From contig CM045767.1 in NCBI GenBank assembly GCA_025200525.1, positions 121,694,346 through 121,758,345 on the forward strand: a DNA stretch of 64,000 nucleotides, in the 5' to 3' direction. Positions within the stretch are counted from its first letter, which is position 1, and each line of letters opens with the position of its first letter. The DNA comes from Camellia lanceoleosa (Eukaryota; Streptophyta; Magnoliopsida; Ericales; Theaceae). Shown here piece after piece: positions 25,395 to 37,355 of the stretch. The notes below the pieces were generated by a model that saw nothing but the letters and a program-made list of their open reading frames with translations, had not been told where the DNA came from and did not search any database. Position numbers and translations under genes: made by a program.

Positions 25395-25710
25395 GCAGTA
25401 TTTGGATTTATTAAGTTTATTTTGGAATTGATTTTGATGATTTAAATCGTTTACTTTTTATAATTTATTGAGTAAAATATTCGTATAAAAAATAAGAGAC
25501 TTAGATATTGATGACTATATATTTGAATCATATTTGTTTTAAAAAAATAGATTTGTTGTCCATTTTTTAAAAATAAATATGATTCAAATACATAATTATC
25601 GATATCCGATCATTTTGTTTGTTGGTATAAATATTCTATTAAATGAGTCTTAAAATTGAACAATTCAGATCACCAAACTTGATCTACTAAACTCAAATGC
25701 TCTTTCAAAT
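25395..25710. mobile_element. Hairpin-forming MITE
   Basis: The central part is a long imperfect hairpin: TTGAATCATATTTGTTTTAA near 25533-25552 is mirrored by AAAATAAATATGATTCAAAT near 25571-25590. Outer ends AGTATTTGGATTTATTAAGT and the inverted right end GAGCATTTGAGTTTAGTAGA are also related. It has no coding content. Limits are approximate. Confidence 0.45.
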
Positions 25711-25995
25711 TGAGATGACCATTATGAGACAAGCTCAACTACCCATATAGAAATTCAGAAAATATAAATCTACATAAATTAACATTCATTTAAAAAAAAA
25801 AAAAAAAAAAATTGGATACTTTTTTGTTTTTTTCCCCAAAAAGCAAAAACAAAAGTTAACAAATAAATAAATAAAAACTTAATGGACAAATTGACACTTC
25901 TTTATTATTAGGATAAATTACAACTACTCCCTTGAGATTTGGTAAAAATATAATTAATTATATATTTTTGACAATAATTACATTGACATTCCTTA

Positions 25996-26149
25996 GGCTG
26001 CATTTACATTATGAATTTGGATAATGATTTAAAAAGAGAAAAGAAAAAGAAAAAAAGTGTGAAATATAAATATATTTCATTCACATTTTATTTATTTTTT
26101 CTATTTCTCTTTTTAAATTCATATCCTAATCCATGCTCCAAATATAGCC
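25996..26149. mobile_element. 154-bp MITE with TTA/TCA flanks
   Basis: Left end GGCTGCATTT and inverted right end GGCTATATTT flank a non-coding interior containing TGTGAAATATAAATAT and ATTCACATTTTA, also found in the 156-bp element at 36837-36992. Flanks are tta (25993-25995) and tca (26150-26152). This is a Harbinger-like layout. It sits inside an older AATTACA-type arm. Confidence 0.5.
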
Positions 26150-27192
26150 TCAAGGTTTTAATTTAAATAAGTTTCTTTTCATTATAATGCATTAGTTGTA
26201 GAATTTTTTTTTTATTTGTCATCACTTCTGTATTGAAATATATATTTATCTTTATTTATTTCACTATATGTATTAGCTTCAGTCGATTTAACCTTATAAA
26301 AAAAATATTAGTATAATATATTAAAAATATAAAATTAATTGTATTTTTCACATTACAAAAGGTGAGTGTAGTTTAACCTTATTATTTTGTACCCTGAACC
26401 AGGCACGGCCTTCTTTGCCCAAGTGATATCAATGGGCCAAAGCCCAATCAGGGCTGAACCAAACCCAGCCCAATTCGGTGCCCCAACCGACTTCACCGTT
26501 GTGTAAGGGTGGACATCAGCTCGTTGACTCATCTAATTTGCTCAGTCTAATACTATTTTTTTTAGGATTTGAGAAGATTATTTTAGCCCGGGTTGGACCA
26601 ATATTTTTAATTCAAAATATTAATGGGTTGAGTTTGAAATTTATACTTTCAATTTAACCCGACCCGCTATTAAATTAATTAATTGTTATAATATATTAAA
26701 ATATTTATTTTTATTGAGATCTAAACTTTTCTTTATGGATTTTATTAAAATTCATATTTATGATAATACGTGATTGAATTTATTTAAGAAATCTTTTAAT
26801 GTCTATACAAAATCTTTTAATTTATAATAATATTAATATATTTATTTTAAAAATATAATATGTATTTAAATTTAATTATAAAATATTTTTAACATATAAT
26901 CCAACAAGTTCATTTAAAATTTATAATTATTTTTTAAATCAGAACAAATATAAAGATGCAAGCAAAGGTTAGGACGGGATCAGACTTGAGCACACACAAA
27001 GTAAAAGGTTGGCCCGGCCCAAACCCGATCCGGACCACCGTGAGTCACATTCACTCTCTTCTCGATTCTTCACGTCAGTTATCCGCCATTGTTGTTCTTC
27101 ATTGTTCTTGTTTGCAAAAATTAAAATTAGGGCTTCTTTCTTCTTCTTTTCTTTTTTTTGGTTTTTTTTTGCTTTTTCTCTATTATGTGATA
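26150..27192. other. Intergenic DNA and 5' flank of the FES1A-type gene
   Basis: AT-rich DNA contains a short GC-richer block (26398-26510) with repeated GGCCCAA-type words, then the presumed promoter and CT-rich 5' leader (27050-27190). I see no clear TATA box or canonical heat-shock element; the expression control of this gene cannot be read here. Confidence 0.35.
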
Positions 27193-29135
27193 ATGGCAAA
27201 AGAAGAAGGACCCAATTGGGACGGATTGCTCAAGTGGAGCCTTTTTCACTCCGATGGAACTCGTCCTCCTCGAAATTTGAGGTACCATTTTCCTCCTCCT
27301 CCTCCTCCTCTCTCTTCGTTTTCTCTACATATATACTCAAACATAGGTATCCAAATACTGATAAGGTGTATTAATGTATTAGGATTTGGCTTCATATTAT
27401 GTATTCCTCATTGATTTCCCTGGCTGTTGCTTGATTTGGTTGTGCAATAATAATATGTGTTGCTATACTCTTGCTATACAAGTCAGAGTTGGGTCTTTTA
27501 TCTCTGAGTTGTTCTTTGTGAGTAATTTTTAAATAGAGTCCGATTTGCTGTCACTCTATTGGTTGATCCGAGCTCTCGTCGTAGGGCTAGAAGCCCTTGG
27601 TAAGGGGTCAACTGTTTTGGATCAATTGGAAGTCGTATTTTGTTCACACATTTTGAAAATCTGTGAACTAAACCATTTTCTGTTGAAATGTTTAAAATCC
27701 TAATTATCGCACATCTGTTAAAAATGAGCTTGGTCACGTGCATATAAGCTTTTGGGCATTCTCCCATTGCAAGTGGGTTTTCAATGTGAGTTTTACTTGA
27801 AAGGGTTTTTGTATAATTTTGTATCAGATGGGATTGGATACAATTGATGCAAGGTGAATGAAGCCGCCAAAAAAGGAAAGGCAGTTTTCAATCAAAATAT
27901 AGTTGGAGCTTGGATTTTGGAAATCAAACTTTCTGTGTCGTGAATTGTGATCACAACCAATTAATTGGGCCTGGTCTATGTTAGAAGCATGGAACAAGCA
28001 ATTGGCTTTGAAATCTTGAAACAATCTTGATGATTGCACCCCCCCCCCCCCCAAAAAAAAAAAAAAAAAAAGATCATATTCACAAGCAAGATAACTTGGC
28101 ACTACTAGCAATGGAGGGTTCCAAATTAATTGTAGTTTTTTTTTTCTTTGGGTATTTTATTAGTGAGGAGGACCGAAGATGGTTCACGGAAGCTATGGAG
28201 GCCCAAACTGTGGATGTTACCAAGCGAATGAAAGACATTACTCTTGTTATGCAAACTCCTAAGCAAGTCCTAGATGCTCAAGGAGTTACTGCTGTCGACA
28301 TCGAAGGTATTATTAGAGGGCTCTCAGATTCTTAACTCTGAGTTGGTGTGTGTGAATGTGTGTTTGACTGATTTTGGGCTCACAACATATTTTATTTTCT
28401 CAGCTGTGTTGCATTCTTGCAGATTTGTTAGATGAGTTACACGAGCACGTGGAGTCCATTGACATGGCAAACGGTTAGTTTTCTTATGCTGTTTTTACAA
28501 TTGTTCTCCTGTGGTTATAAGATTTATAGATTTATAGATTAGGAAAAGTTCTCTGTGTGCGCACGCGCATGTGTGTGTGTGTGTGAGAGAGAGAGAGAGT
28601 CCTTATTTGTGTTAGTAATTGCCAGGATATTGTTTTGCATTTTACAGTTGATACAGTTCTTATTAGTATAATGTCATTCACTATTGTTGAGACATCTTTG
28701 CTGCATCTTTCAGTATAATTTCATTTGTGCTGCTTTTCTAGTGATGTGTTCATAATGCTCATGGATAGTTAACAGTTGACACAGTATAAATTGTCACTCT
28801 GTTTACCCTTCTTCACTGAGAATAGAATAAAGCTTGAGGGCTCTAATTTTAGAGCTCTAAAGAGAGCTCTAGTGACGTGGCAAAGAGTGGGGTCCACATG
28901 TGATGTGATGTGTGTGCCTATGTTTTTGGTTTTGTTTTTGTTTTTTTGTTTTTTTTATCTCTTGCCACATCACTAGAGCTCTCTATCATTGTTGCTGAGA
29001 ATAACATATTAAACTTCCAATGTCTTGTTGAAAACCAGAAATTTAGCTAAATATGCTTCTTGTTTCTTACTATGAGGAATCTAAAGTTTAGTGGGATTCA
29101 TTTACCGTACAGTTTTTTTTCTTTTCTTCTTCTTC

Positions 29136-29169
<34 letters not shown>

Positions 29170-30425
29170 TGTGTGTGTGTATAAGTATTGCTTATCATGC
29201 CCAAGTATTGTGAAAAAGAAAAGCTAGTTAAATAGTTGTAATCTTAAAATTAGTTTCTTCCATTTTTGTGGTCATTAGAATGTCATCACATGGTAACATG
29301 ATCATTTGTGCTGCACACTGCAGTTGATGAATCCAATTATGCCACATTTTCCTTTGGTATACTTCCACCCATATAAAAAAAGGTTGCTGCTATGCTGTTC
29401 TTCTATGTGCAAGAAGGCATTCTTGCGCTGTGGATTTCAAGAATGGTTTAACTGCTGGTGTTGTAGGTTTCCTAATTATTTTTCATCTGTTATTGTTGGT
29501 TTTATGTATGGCATTGTCTTTCAACTTTGTTTGAACGGGTGTGGTCAAATTGTATGACTTCCAACCTTTGTCCTCCCTGGGGTCTAATTTTTAATTTGTT
29601 TGATTGATGATAATTTAGTTTCAAAATTAATTTGTGGACAGAAGTGTGAATTGTCCATCGGAAAAGGTTGAAGAAGATATGCTGTTAAGCTTATGTGTAA
29701 AATAAAAGTTACTCTAGGTTGCAATGAATCAATGGGTTTATGTATATCTATTAATATGGTGAGCATTGGCTGATTATGCACATCTGACAGATCTCCACTC
29801 AATTGGTGGTTTGGTCCCTCTCATTGGTTACCTGGAGAACTCCAATGCTAACATTCGAGCAAAGGCTGCAGAGATTTTGACCACAATTGTTCAGAACAAT
29901 CCTAAGAGTCAACAACTGGTCATGGAAGCAAATGGCTTAGAACCTCTGCTTTCTAATTTTACTTCAGATCCTGATGTTACCGTTCGTGCCAAAGCACTTG
30001 GAGCTATATCTTGTGAGTATAATTTTTTCATCATTAGATGCATATTTTGAGGTGTGAGTTCATAAATGATTTTGTACTATTTGGGGATGCCCCTGCATTG
30101 TTTGGCATACAAAATTGAAGGTTTGAGGATTTCCCTAATTATGGGTGGCTTTCAGCTTTAATCAGGCACAACAAGCCAGGAATTGTTGCATTTCGTCTTG
30201 CAAATGGTTATGCTGTTCTCAGAGATGCTTTGAGTTCTGAAAGTGCGAAAATTCAAAGGTAATCCCTTGGTAATAAATTAATTATGTTGAAATTCTTGAT
30301 CAGTAACAAAATTACATGAATTAGATTCCTCCAAAAAAAAAAAAAAAATTTTGATTCTTGCCATCACATAAATCTTGCTTATGTTTTAAACATATCCTCT
30401 CCCTGTTTTTCTTTTCTTCTTCTTC

Positions 30426-30464
<39 letters not shown>

Positions 30465-30977
30465 TGGTTTTGTTGTTTTATTTGTTATTCAATTCTTATG
30501 AAGTCATCTTGCAGGAAAGCCCTTGACTTGATCCATTACTTACTACACGAGAACCCTTCAGACTGCAATATAGTAACTGAACTAGGATTTCCTCACATTA
30601 TGATGCACCTTGCCTCCAGTGAAGATTCAGTGGTACGAGAAGCTGCACTTCGGGGCCTTCTTGAGCTTGCTCAGTACAGTGATAGTTTGGGCGAAGAAGG
30701 AGAAAAACTAAAGCAAATTCTTGAAGAACGCATCAAGAGTATAAGCTTGATGTCACTGGAGGATCTTGGCACTGCTAGGGAGGAGAGGCAGCTTGTGGAC
30801 TCCCTTTGGAACACCTATTATAAGGAACCATCTTCTCTTAGAGAGAAGGGACTTCTTGTTCTTCCCGAGGAAGATGCACCTCCGCCAGATGTTGCCAGCA
30901 AGCATTTTGAACCTCCTCTTAGAGCACGGGCTGCAAAGCCATCATCTGATTCAAATGGCACCAGTGAAAAGATATAA
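27193..30977 (+). CDS. FES1A: Hsp70 nucleotide exchange factor, FES1A/HspBP1 type (six exons)
   Basis: Exons: 27193-27281, 28164-28306, 28423-28473, 29791-30012, 30156-30258, 30515-30977. All introns are GT..AG and the frame closes, giving 356 residues, close to plant FES1A length. Exon 1 encodes the conserved start MAKEEGPNWDGLLKWSL. The N-terminal Fes1 domain runs to about residue 95, and armadillo-type repeats follow (about 96-270, including IGGLVPLIGYLENSNANIRA and the next repeats). A C-terminal segment is rich in charged residues and ends in Ser/Lys. The protein should release ADP from cytosolic Hsp70 and protect its clients; in Arabidopsis FES1A is needed for acquired thermotolerance (family knowledge). 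No signal peptide or membrane helix is seen. Intron 1 holds a C/A homopolymer junction, intron 3 a MITE and GT repeats, intron 5 a TTA array. Confidence 0.95.
28038..28072. repeat. Adjacent C and A homopolymers in FES1A intron 1
   Basis: A run of about 14 C is followed at once by about 19 A. Such tracts are unstable and error-prone in sequencing. Confidence 0.8.
28825..28994. mobile_element. 170-bp MITE in FES1A intron 3 with 9-bp direct repeats
   Basis: CTGAGAATA occurs at 28816-28824 and at 28995-29003, bracketing a fold-back sequence. Inside, GAGAGCTCTAGTGACGTGGC (28861-28880) is mirrored by the complement of GAGAGCTCTAGTGATGTGGC at the right end. A 9-bp duplication is the Mutator-type length, although the outermost bases do not form clean inverted repeats. 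Confidence 0.45.
29110..29181. repeat. T-rich tract followed by (GT)n microsatellite in FES1A intron 3
   Basis: A TTC/T-rich tract passes into a run of about 22 T, then about 12 GT units. Confidence 0.8.
30418..30462. repeat. (TTC)n then (TTA)n microsatellite in FES1A intron 5
   Basis: About four TTC units pass into about twelve TTA units, some 50 bp upstream of the exon 6 acceptor. Confidence 0.8.
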
Positions 30978-32119
30978 ACCCCATTATTGCTAGTTAGAAC
31001 GGTCACAAGAAGATGAGGCAGTAATCGTTTTTGGCACCTCCCTCATCCTCGCTTTCTATTTTAACATGTTTTATATACATGTGGGGATTTAAGTTTGTAT
31101 AACCTAGGTCTAGTCAGTGAATTGTTCTTTGAAATTTACTTGTTATCATGGGTGAAGCTGCTTGGCTTGCTGCTAGACCAGTATAGTTCAATTTCAACAA
31201 TGAAATCTGATATATATTTAGTCCAAAGGTGTTGAATGTAATGATTCTGGTGTCTTGTTTGAAGTTTTGAATAGTGAATTTTCCATACTATGGTACCATT
31301 TGACCATATTTAACTTTTTATATTTGGTTCACAGGGTAAATTCTTCAGTTGTGTTTGATTAATTAACAATTTGTGCATGGAATTCTACATTTGGTGTATC
31401 GAAGTAAGGTAGTGTTCGGTTTATTAGAATGAAAGTGAAATGCAATGGTCATTTTAGCCTATGTTAAGTTTGACACATTAATGTCTCACTTATTCACTTA
31501 CATAATACATTCAAGTATTTACATTTGCGTCTTCCTTATACAAGATTTTAGGACACCTCTAACTAGATCACTCTTCTATTGCTTGATCACTCAATACTTA
31601 ATACATGAACTCATCTCATGTTTATATTAGTGAAGAAGTTTTTAGAAACAGACTTCATACAAAAAATGAGTGGTGATAAATTTGCTTTTAAACTATTCTA
31701 GCATATATTTTTTATATTTCTTTAAAATATTCTAGAATCTTTAGAATTTTTTTTGATTTCTCTAGATCTCTCTACTACTCCGGTGTTTTTGAACGATATT
31801 CTAAAATCTTTTGAATTTCTATAGGTCTTTTCAAAGAATTTTTTAGATCTTTTCGGATTCTTTTAAATTCATGTGTTTGTATTTTATCACCAACAAAAAC
31901 GTGACAATGAGATCTCACAATGATTTTGTCTTTTTTCAACAGTAAGGCACAATAACAGAATATATAATTCAACAATTTCAATTAAAAATAAAGTAAAATG
32001 AAATTAAAATAGAGTGAAGTATCTATAAATTTCAAATAGTGATCTTATGAGTTGTTTGGTCTTTCATTTTTTTTTTTAGACTCAAAGGTCCCATTCTCAT
32101 CCAAAATATAGGTTTCTTA
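30978..32119. other. 3' flank of FES1A and intergenic DNA
   Basis: The first 200-250 bases are likely the FES1A 3' UTR. After that the DNA is AT-rich with no gene. A block near 31690-31880 is rich in degenerate TTCTAGATCTTTT-like words. Confidence 0.4.
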
Positions 32120-32500
32120 TAATGTTAAAATTATTAAACGTAACACTTTAAAAAAAAAAATTATAATTGTACTTTTTTCAAACACAACACTTCAATGTAA
32201 CATTCAAAAAAACATAATATTCTAATGTAACACACTAAAAAACTTAAAAAATTTCTTTGTATGTTTTTCTCAAATATAACAATGTAACATTATAAAAAAA
32301 CCTCTTTAGTGTACTTTTTTCAAATGTAACATTTTAATGTCACACACTAAAAAATTTCATAATGTATTTTTTTCCAAACGTAACAACATAACATTATAAA
32401 AAAACTCCTTAGTTATTTTTTTCAAATGTGACACTTCAATCAATGTAACACACAAAAATTTCTTAGTGTACTTTTTCCAAACATTTCACTCTAATGTAAT
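32120..32500. repeat. Degenerate tandem array with TTTTTTCAAA..AATGTAACA units
   Basis: Starts of the TTTTTTCAAA/TTTTTCCAAA word lie near 32173, 32267, 32317, 32367, 32418 and 32473, each followed by AATGTAACA- or CACACTAAAAA-like words. Spacing is about 50 bp for most units. No coding content. Confidence 0.6.
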
Positions 32501-33053
32501 ACCAAAAAATCACACTAACAAAAATATAAGATTTCGACGCTTGACAACCAACACTGCAGTCACCAATTCCTCCAAAAAGAATCTTCCACACCTTACCTTT
32601 CTATTCCCATCCAAAAAATGAATCAAAAAATTAAAAAAATGAATATTAAAAAGATATTCACTTAAACTCAAATAATACCAAATCAAACAAATACAACTTT
32701 TCAGAATAAAAAAAGCTAATTAATTTATAAGAAAACTCTTAGATTAAATGAATCAGCATTTCCCATATGAGATTTATGAGTAAATTTTTCATTAAAATAC
32801 CTGTACCATACAAATTAAAATGATATAATTTTGTTTCAAATTTAAACTAAGACCATTAAATTACAAAATAAGACTATTGCAAACTGATCTATTGGATCAC
32901 TTCCCACCAACCAGGAATTCAAAAGCTAATTACTGTAAAGCAAAACACAAGAACTTCTTCTTCTAACACCATCTACTTCCTCACGATGCTACGAATGTGG
33001 TACTCTCATTTTTCATTTTTAATATTTTTCTGTGATTTAATTCTATACACCTC
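32501..33053. other. Intergenic DNA, 3' flank of the thaumatin-like gene
   Basis: No gene is seen. The last 100-200 bases next to 33054 are the likely 3' UTR of the minus-strand thaumatin-like gene. Confidence 0.4.
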
Positions 33054-33888
33054 TCAATAGGGTGGACAGAAAGTAATGACATAACGCGAAGCCCTACACT
33101 TATTAAGGCTAGAAGAATCATCAAAAGCATAACTATAAGCTTTAGGACAAATAGCCTTAAAGAGATGAGCAAAAATAGTGGGCTTGCAAGTGTTAGGGTT
33201 TGCATAATCCCCAGTACAACAATACTTAGCAGATTGCATAGCCAAACAAGCACTCTTACACCCCACCACTTTCCCTTCCCTCCTCACCTCCAACGCTGCC
33301 GGACAACAAATGTTCAAATCGACACCGCACGACGCTACGCCGCACCCAATGCCGCCGCCCACCGGAGCCATTGACACCGGCAAGTTAAACCCATCAACCA
33401 AACTCACATCATAGAAGTGAAGTGGTGAAGATGATGTTCCCAATGTCATTTCCACCACCGTGGCTGGCGGCGTGCCACCCATGCCGCGGCAGTGGAGCTG
33501 GCCGGAGCAGTCACCGGAGTCGCACGACCCTTTTCCAGTGTCGTCGAAGTGGCAGCCTTGCCGGGCCCAGATTCGACCGGACCACTTTTCCGGCACATTG
33601 AAGACGGATTCTTCGCCGGAGGTTAGGTTGAAGCCGCCGTCGTTCGGGGTGGGTTGGCCACCGCCGCCGAGGATTCCGGGCCATATGGTTTCGTTGCAGT
33701 TGTTTACTAGTATGAGTTGAGCTCCATCTGCAAAAAAACAAACAATACAGAAAGAAGAAAATGAATGAGTTGCTTCATGGGTATGCTAAAAAACATATGT
33801 GAAAGAAGGTAGAAGAAGAATGTTTACTCGTGACAGAGAGGGAGTACAATAGGAAAAGAAAGCAGAAGAGATATGAGGAAGTTGGCAT
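33054..33888 (-). CDS. Thaumatin-like protein (PR-5 family), secreted
   Basis: Exon 1 is 33828-33888 and exon 2 is 33054-33727; the 100-bp intron has GT..AG ends and the frame closes to 244 residues. Residues 1-20 form a signal peptide ([20 protein letters not shown]), so the mature protein is probably apoplastic and about 224 residues, the large TLP size. The family signature appears as [10 protein letters not shown] (residues 85-94), with Ser where Thr is usual. The acidic-cleft set is recognisable: an Arg at 72 or 76, E113, D127, D132, D157. The protein ends in TFCPPY. TLPs bind beta-glucans and many are antifungal or developmental (family knowledge); which applies here is unknown. The mature part has 17 cysteines, one more than the usual 16, because of a CC pair at 161-162. 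Confidence 0.94.
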
Positions 33889-33920
33889 TGTTGGAGTGTT
33901 AAGTGTAGGAGATGATGTGT

Positions 33921-33926
33921 TTTATA
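33921..33926 (-). promoter_or_regulatory. TATA-like box of the thaumatin-like gene
   Basis: CTATAAAAC on the minus strand lies about 33 bp before the start codon. That leaves a very short 5' UTR if it is the true TATA box; no better candidate lies close upstream. Confidence 0.4.
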
Positions 33927-33959
33927 GAGGGATTTTGATCCCGTTTAGATGAAATGGAG

Positions 33960-36189
33960 GTGTTTATTTTGGAAAAATTATACTTCACCTTTATGGTTTT
34001 GGTTGTGTATAAATATATCTTTCATTTGGAAACAAATATATAACTTGTATGATTTTTTATTACCGGGTTACTGTGTCTGTTTGTACATCTTGACTAATTT
34101 CAAGAATTTTAAAATTAATGATTGAACAAATCTCCAATATAACCTATTAGAGTAATCTTAAAATTTTGATTTTTATCATCAAATCTTTACCATTTAACCA
34201 ATCCTATAAGATTATATGATTTGCGGATTAAATTCTATCGTCAAATCCGTTAATGACTTGACTGAAAAAATTAAATATCTTTTTATATAAGCAGTTTCGT
34301 TGCGCAAATCATGAATATTTTTATAATTTTTTGAAAGAAAAAATTCACTTTTAACTTTTGTATTTTATTCAATGTATAATTTAGATGGAATGTCTACAGT
34401 ATACTTCCATTCTCCAATTTTTCCTTCTCCCATACTCTCTTTAATAATGTGGCAAATAATATCAATTAATTTTCTTCAAACTCTTCTCTCTATTCAAAAT
34501 TGTTTGCCATATCATTAGAGGAAGCTTGAGAATTGGAGAGACGTAGGTTGCTCTATTTTTAAATGACAAAGGTAAGCCGCATATGCAGTTAACCACAAGG
34601 GATAAAAAGTGAAATTGACCTTTTTTGTCTTTTTATATATTTTATTTATAAAGTTAGAACAAATTATCAAAATGGAAAATTAGTGAACCATCACTTTTTA
34701 ATTTTGGATAGTAGGAAATGTCCAATATATTTTTTCTTATTAGTTAAGGTCTCTCAATAATATTATTAGAGAAATTTCAGTTCATCATAGACAAGCTAAA
34801 ATTTCTCTGTAAAGAGTTGAAAATTTCTCTATTTGTAAAAATGTTGAGAGACTCCAATTACTATAAAAATGTTACATGTTCTTTATTTTATAAAATTCTA
34901 ATGTCAAGGACCTTAAACTTAAAATTCTTATCAAAATTTAAAATTAACGGTTTTTGCTGTTATAAATTTTAAACTTCCCTTATCCTTTTTTAAATTCAAA
35001 ATAAAGACTTATAGATGTAGAACTTTTGTCTTTTAAAGCCATTTATATTTATATTCATTTCATTTATGAAACATAATATTACATATTTTGAATTTTTACT
35101 TTGAATTTTATTTAAAAAATATCAATATATATTTCAAATTCATTTTACAGAATGGATTCTGCAATACACGAATTTGATCTCAATCTCAATCCGGAAAAAA
35201 TTCTTAACCCATTTTCTAGGTAACTAGTTTTAATTTTATTGATCAACTTTCTTATCAAAACAAATTTATTTTTCAAACTCAAGTTGAAGTTGTTCTATGA
35301 AGTTATGTTTTGGGGTTGGAGTGGTGAACGCGACTTTAACCTTAAAAGTCATGAAATAATCTGATGAGTTTATAAAACTAAATTGCTTTGGAGATTCTAT
35401 CCTAAAACAACCTAGTCTATCTCAAACCAATCTGTATTTGATTTAAAAAATTTTAAAAAGAAAAGAAAAAGAAAAGAGATTCTGCAATTAACTTTGAAGT
35501 ACAAATAAGCAGTTTATGTAGGGAAGGGAACATCCTCCTTGGCGGCTGTGTCTCAATTCCCCTGCCTTTATTTTATCTCCAATATTTATTTATTTATTTA
35601 TTTTATTTTTCACTTTCACTTTTAGAATATATGCATTGCTTGCACTTGGGGGTTTGTTTTTCCATCAGTATTTACTTGTTTAAAGTATGCTATATCTTTT
35701 ACACAAAGAAGAAATTTGTTAATGTGTTTCTAATTTTTAGCATGTCTAAAGGCTCTCTCTCTCTCTATCTTGCTGGTATTTTGATGATAGCTCAATCAGT
35801 TCACATTCCCAAAAAACTTTACAGCTCAAAATGAGTCCAGATATTGGATTGGATCCATTTTGCAATCACTATAGTCTCTACATTTAATACTCATCAAACT
35901 TTTACATATGATTTAGTTCTATACATTATCTCATTTCTTGCCCATTTTTTCTTGTTTCCCTGACACGAGATAGTGAGTCTATACTAATGTGTTGAGGGTG
36001 AAAAAAATGCGGCAAAAGATAAACTATGCATAGTATTTTTCTTGATATTAGTAGGAAGCAGAGTTAAGACAGAATATATGAAGTGTAATTTTAGGAATAG
36101 TATCAATAAAAACAGAGAAAAAATGAAAATTAATAATCAAAAACTACTTAAGAGTGAATTTTTTCGTTATTTATGATCAATTATCATAA
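33960..36189. other. Intergenic AT-rich DNA with one small fold-back element
   Basis: No gene is recognisable. At 34404-34545 the ends ATTCTCCAATT and AATTGGAGA mirror each other, and inner words TGTGGCAAA and TTTGCCATA also pair, suggesting a roughly 140-bp MITE. The rest is simple AT-rich sequence. Confidence 0.4.
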
Positions 36190-36735
36190 CGGCTTGGGAG
36201 ATTAGAGTAGATGTGGTCCATAGAATTAAGGCGGGATGACTTAAGTGGTACTGTGCGATAAATGAGTACTCACTAGATTAAAAGAAAAGTTCTATAAAAT
36301 GACTATGAGACCAATGCTGTTGTATGAGATGAAATGTTAGACAACTAAAAAATATGTAGATAAGATGAGTATTGCTGAAATGATATTAAGGTGACTGTGT
36401 CGTAAGACTAGAAAAAACAGAGTAAGAAATAAGTATATTCGTAAATAGGTAGGAGTAATGGTAATAGAAGATAAACTTAGAGAAAATAGATTGAGATGGT
36501 TTGGTCATATATAATGGAGACCAACAAATGTAGTAATGAAGAAATATGATACAATGATGGTAGAGAGAAGTGTTAGGAGAAAGGACAGACCTAGATTGAC
36601 GTGAGCTAGTGTAGTAAACAGATATATGAATTTCCTTAATTTGACTAACTAAATGACTTTTGTTAGAGTCGAGTGAAAAAAAAAAGATTCATGTAGCCGA
36701 CCTCATTTGATGAGACTTAAGATTTGGTCTGATTT
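36190..36735 (+). pseudogene. 3' end of an RTE-clade LINE (reverse transcriptase C-terminus), decayed
   Basis: Conceptual translation gives the familiar C-terminal phrases of RTE-type plant LINEs: KFYKMTMRPMLLYE, VDKMSIAEM, KLRENRLRWFGHI, RRKDRPRLT and KKKIHVADL, broken by many stops. The piece ends in GATTTGGTTTGGTTATAAG, like the TTG-rich tails of this clade. The 5' part is missing, as is normal for 5'-truncated copies. It has no function as a protein. Confidence 0.75.
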
Positions 36736-36836
36736 GGTTTGGTTATAAGAATTGTTGACTTTTGCATTCCGCACGTCGTAGTTTTTCATTGAAAAATTTT
36801 AATTGAAAAACGTGCTAATCAATACAATATGTTTTA

Positions 36837-36992
36837 GATGTGTTTGGTTGAAAAATTTATGAGGAATTTAGAAAGGATAAGGGAAAAGATATGTAAAATT
36901 ATGTGAAATATAGGTATGTTTTATTCATATTTTATCAATTTTTTCATTTTCTTTTCTAAATCCCTTCTCAAATCCTACAACTAAACACAACA
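36837..36992. mobile_element. 156-bp MITE with TTA target duplication
   Basis: TTA lies on both sides (36834-36836, 36993-36995). The left end GATGTGTTTGGTTG and inverted right end TGTTGTGTTTAGTTG are clear relatives. The interior shares TGTGAAATATA and ATTCATATTTTA with 25996-26149. PIF/Harbinger-like. Confidence 0.6.
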
Positions 36993-37087
36993 TTAAAAAA
37001 TTTAAATATAAGAGATTTGTATGAAAATTGGGCCGAACACTACTGCGTAACATGATAAAGGTCTTCATTATTTGACTTTCAGACTAA

Positions 37088-37355
37088 GGCCAAGTTTGGC
37101 ATGTGGCAAAAAAGTCAAAAAATCAAAAAGTTATTTAAAAAGTAAAAAAGTTATCACTATTCACCAAAAGTCAAAAATTACGGTTGCACAATTCTCAATC
37201 ATAATTTTCCTCTACATACTAATTTATACAATTTTTTAATATATATTTTTTCATAAAAAGTCAAAAAGTTAACCCAAACAACCATATTTTTTTCCTCAAC
37301 TTTTTAGTTCAAAAAGTCAAAAAGTGTACTTATTTAGAATATTCCAAACAACTCC
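37088..37355. mobile_element. 268-bp MITE with TAA target duplication
   Basis: TAA lies on both sides (37085-37087, 37356-37358). Ends GGCCAAGTTTGGCAT and inverted GGAGTTGTTTGGAAT match the element at 22938-23066. The interior is dominated by AAAAAGTCAAAAAGT words on one side and their near-mirror on the other. Confidence 0.6.

Noticed and set aside
33165..33741. Open frames antisense to or shifted from the thaumatin-like gene
   Set aside because: They are shadows of a well-supported coding exon.
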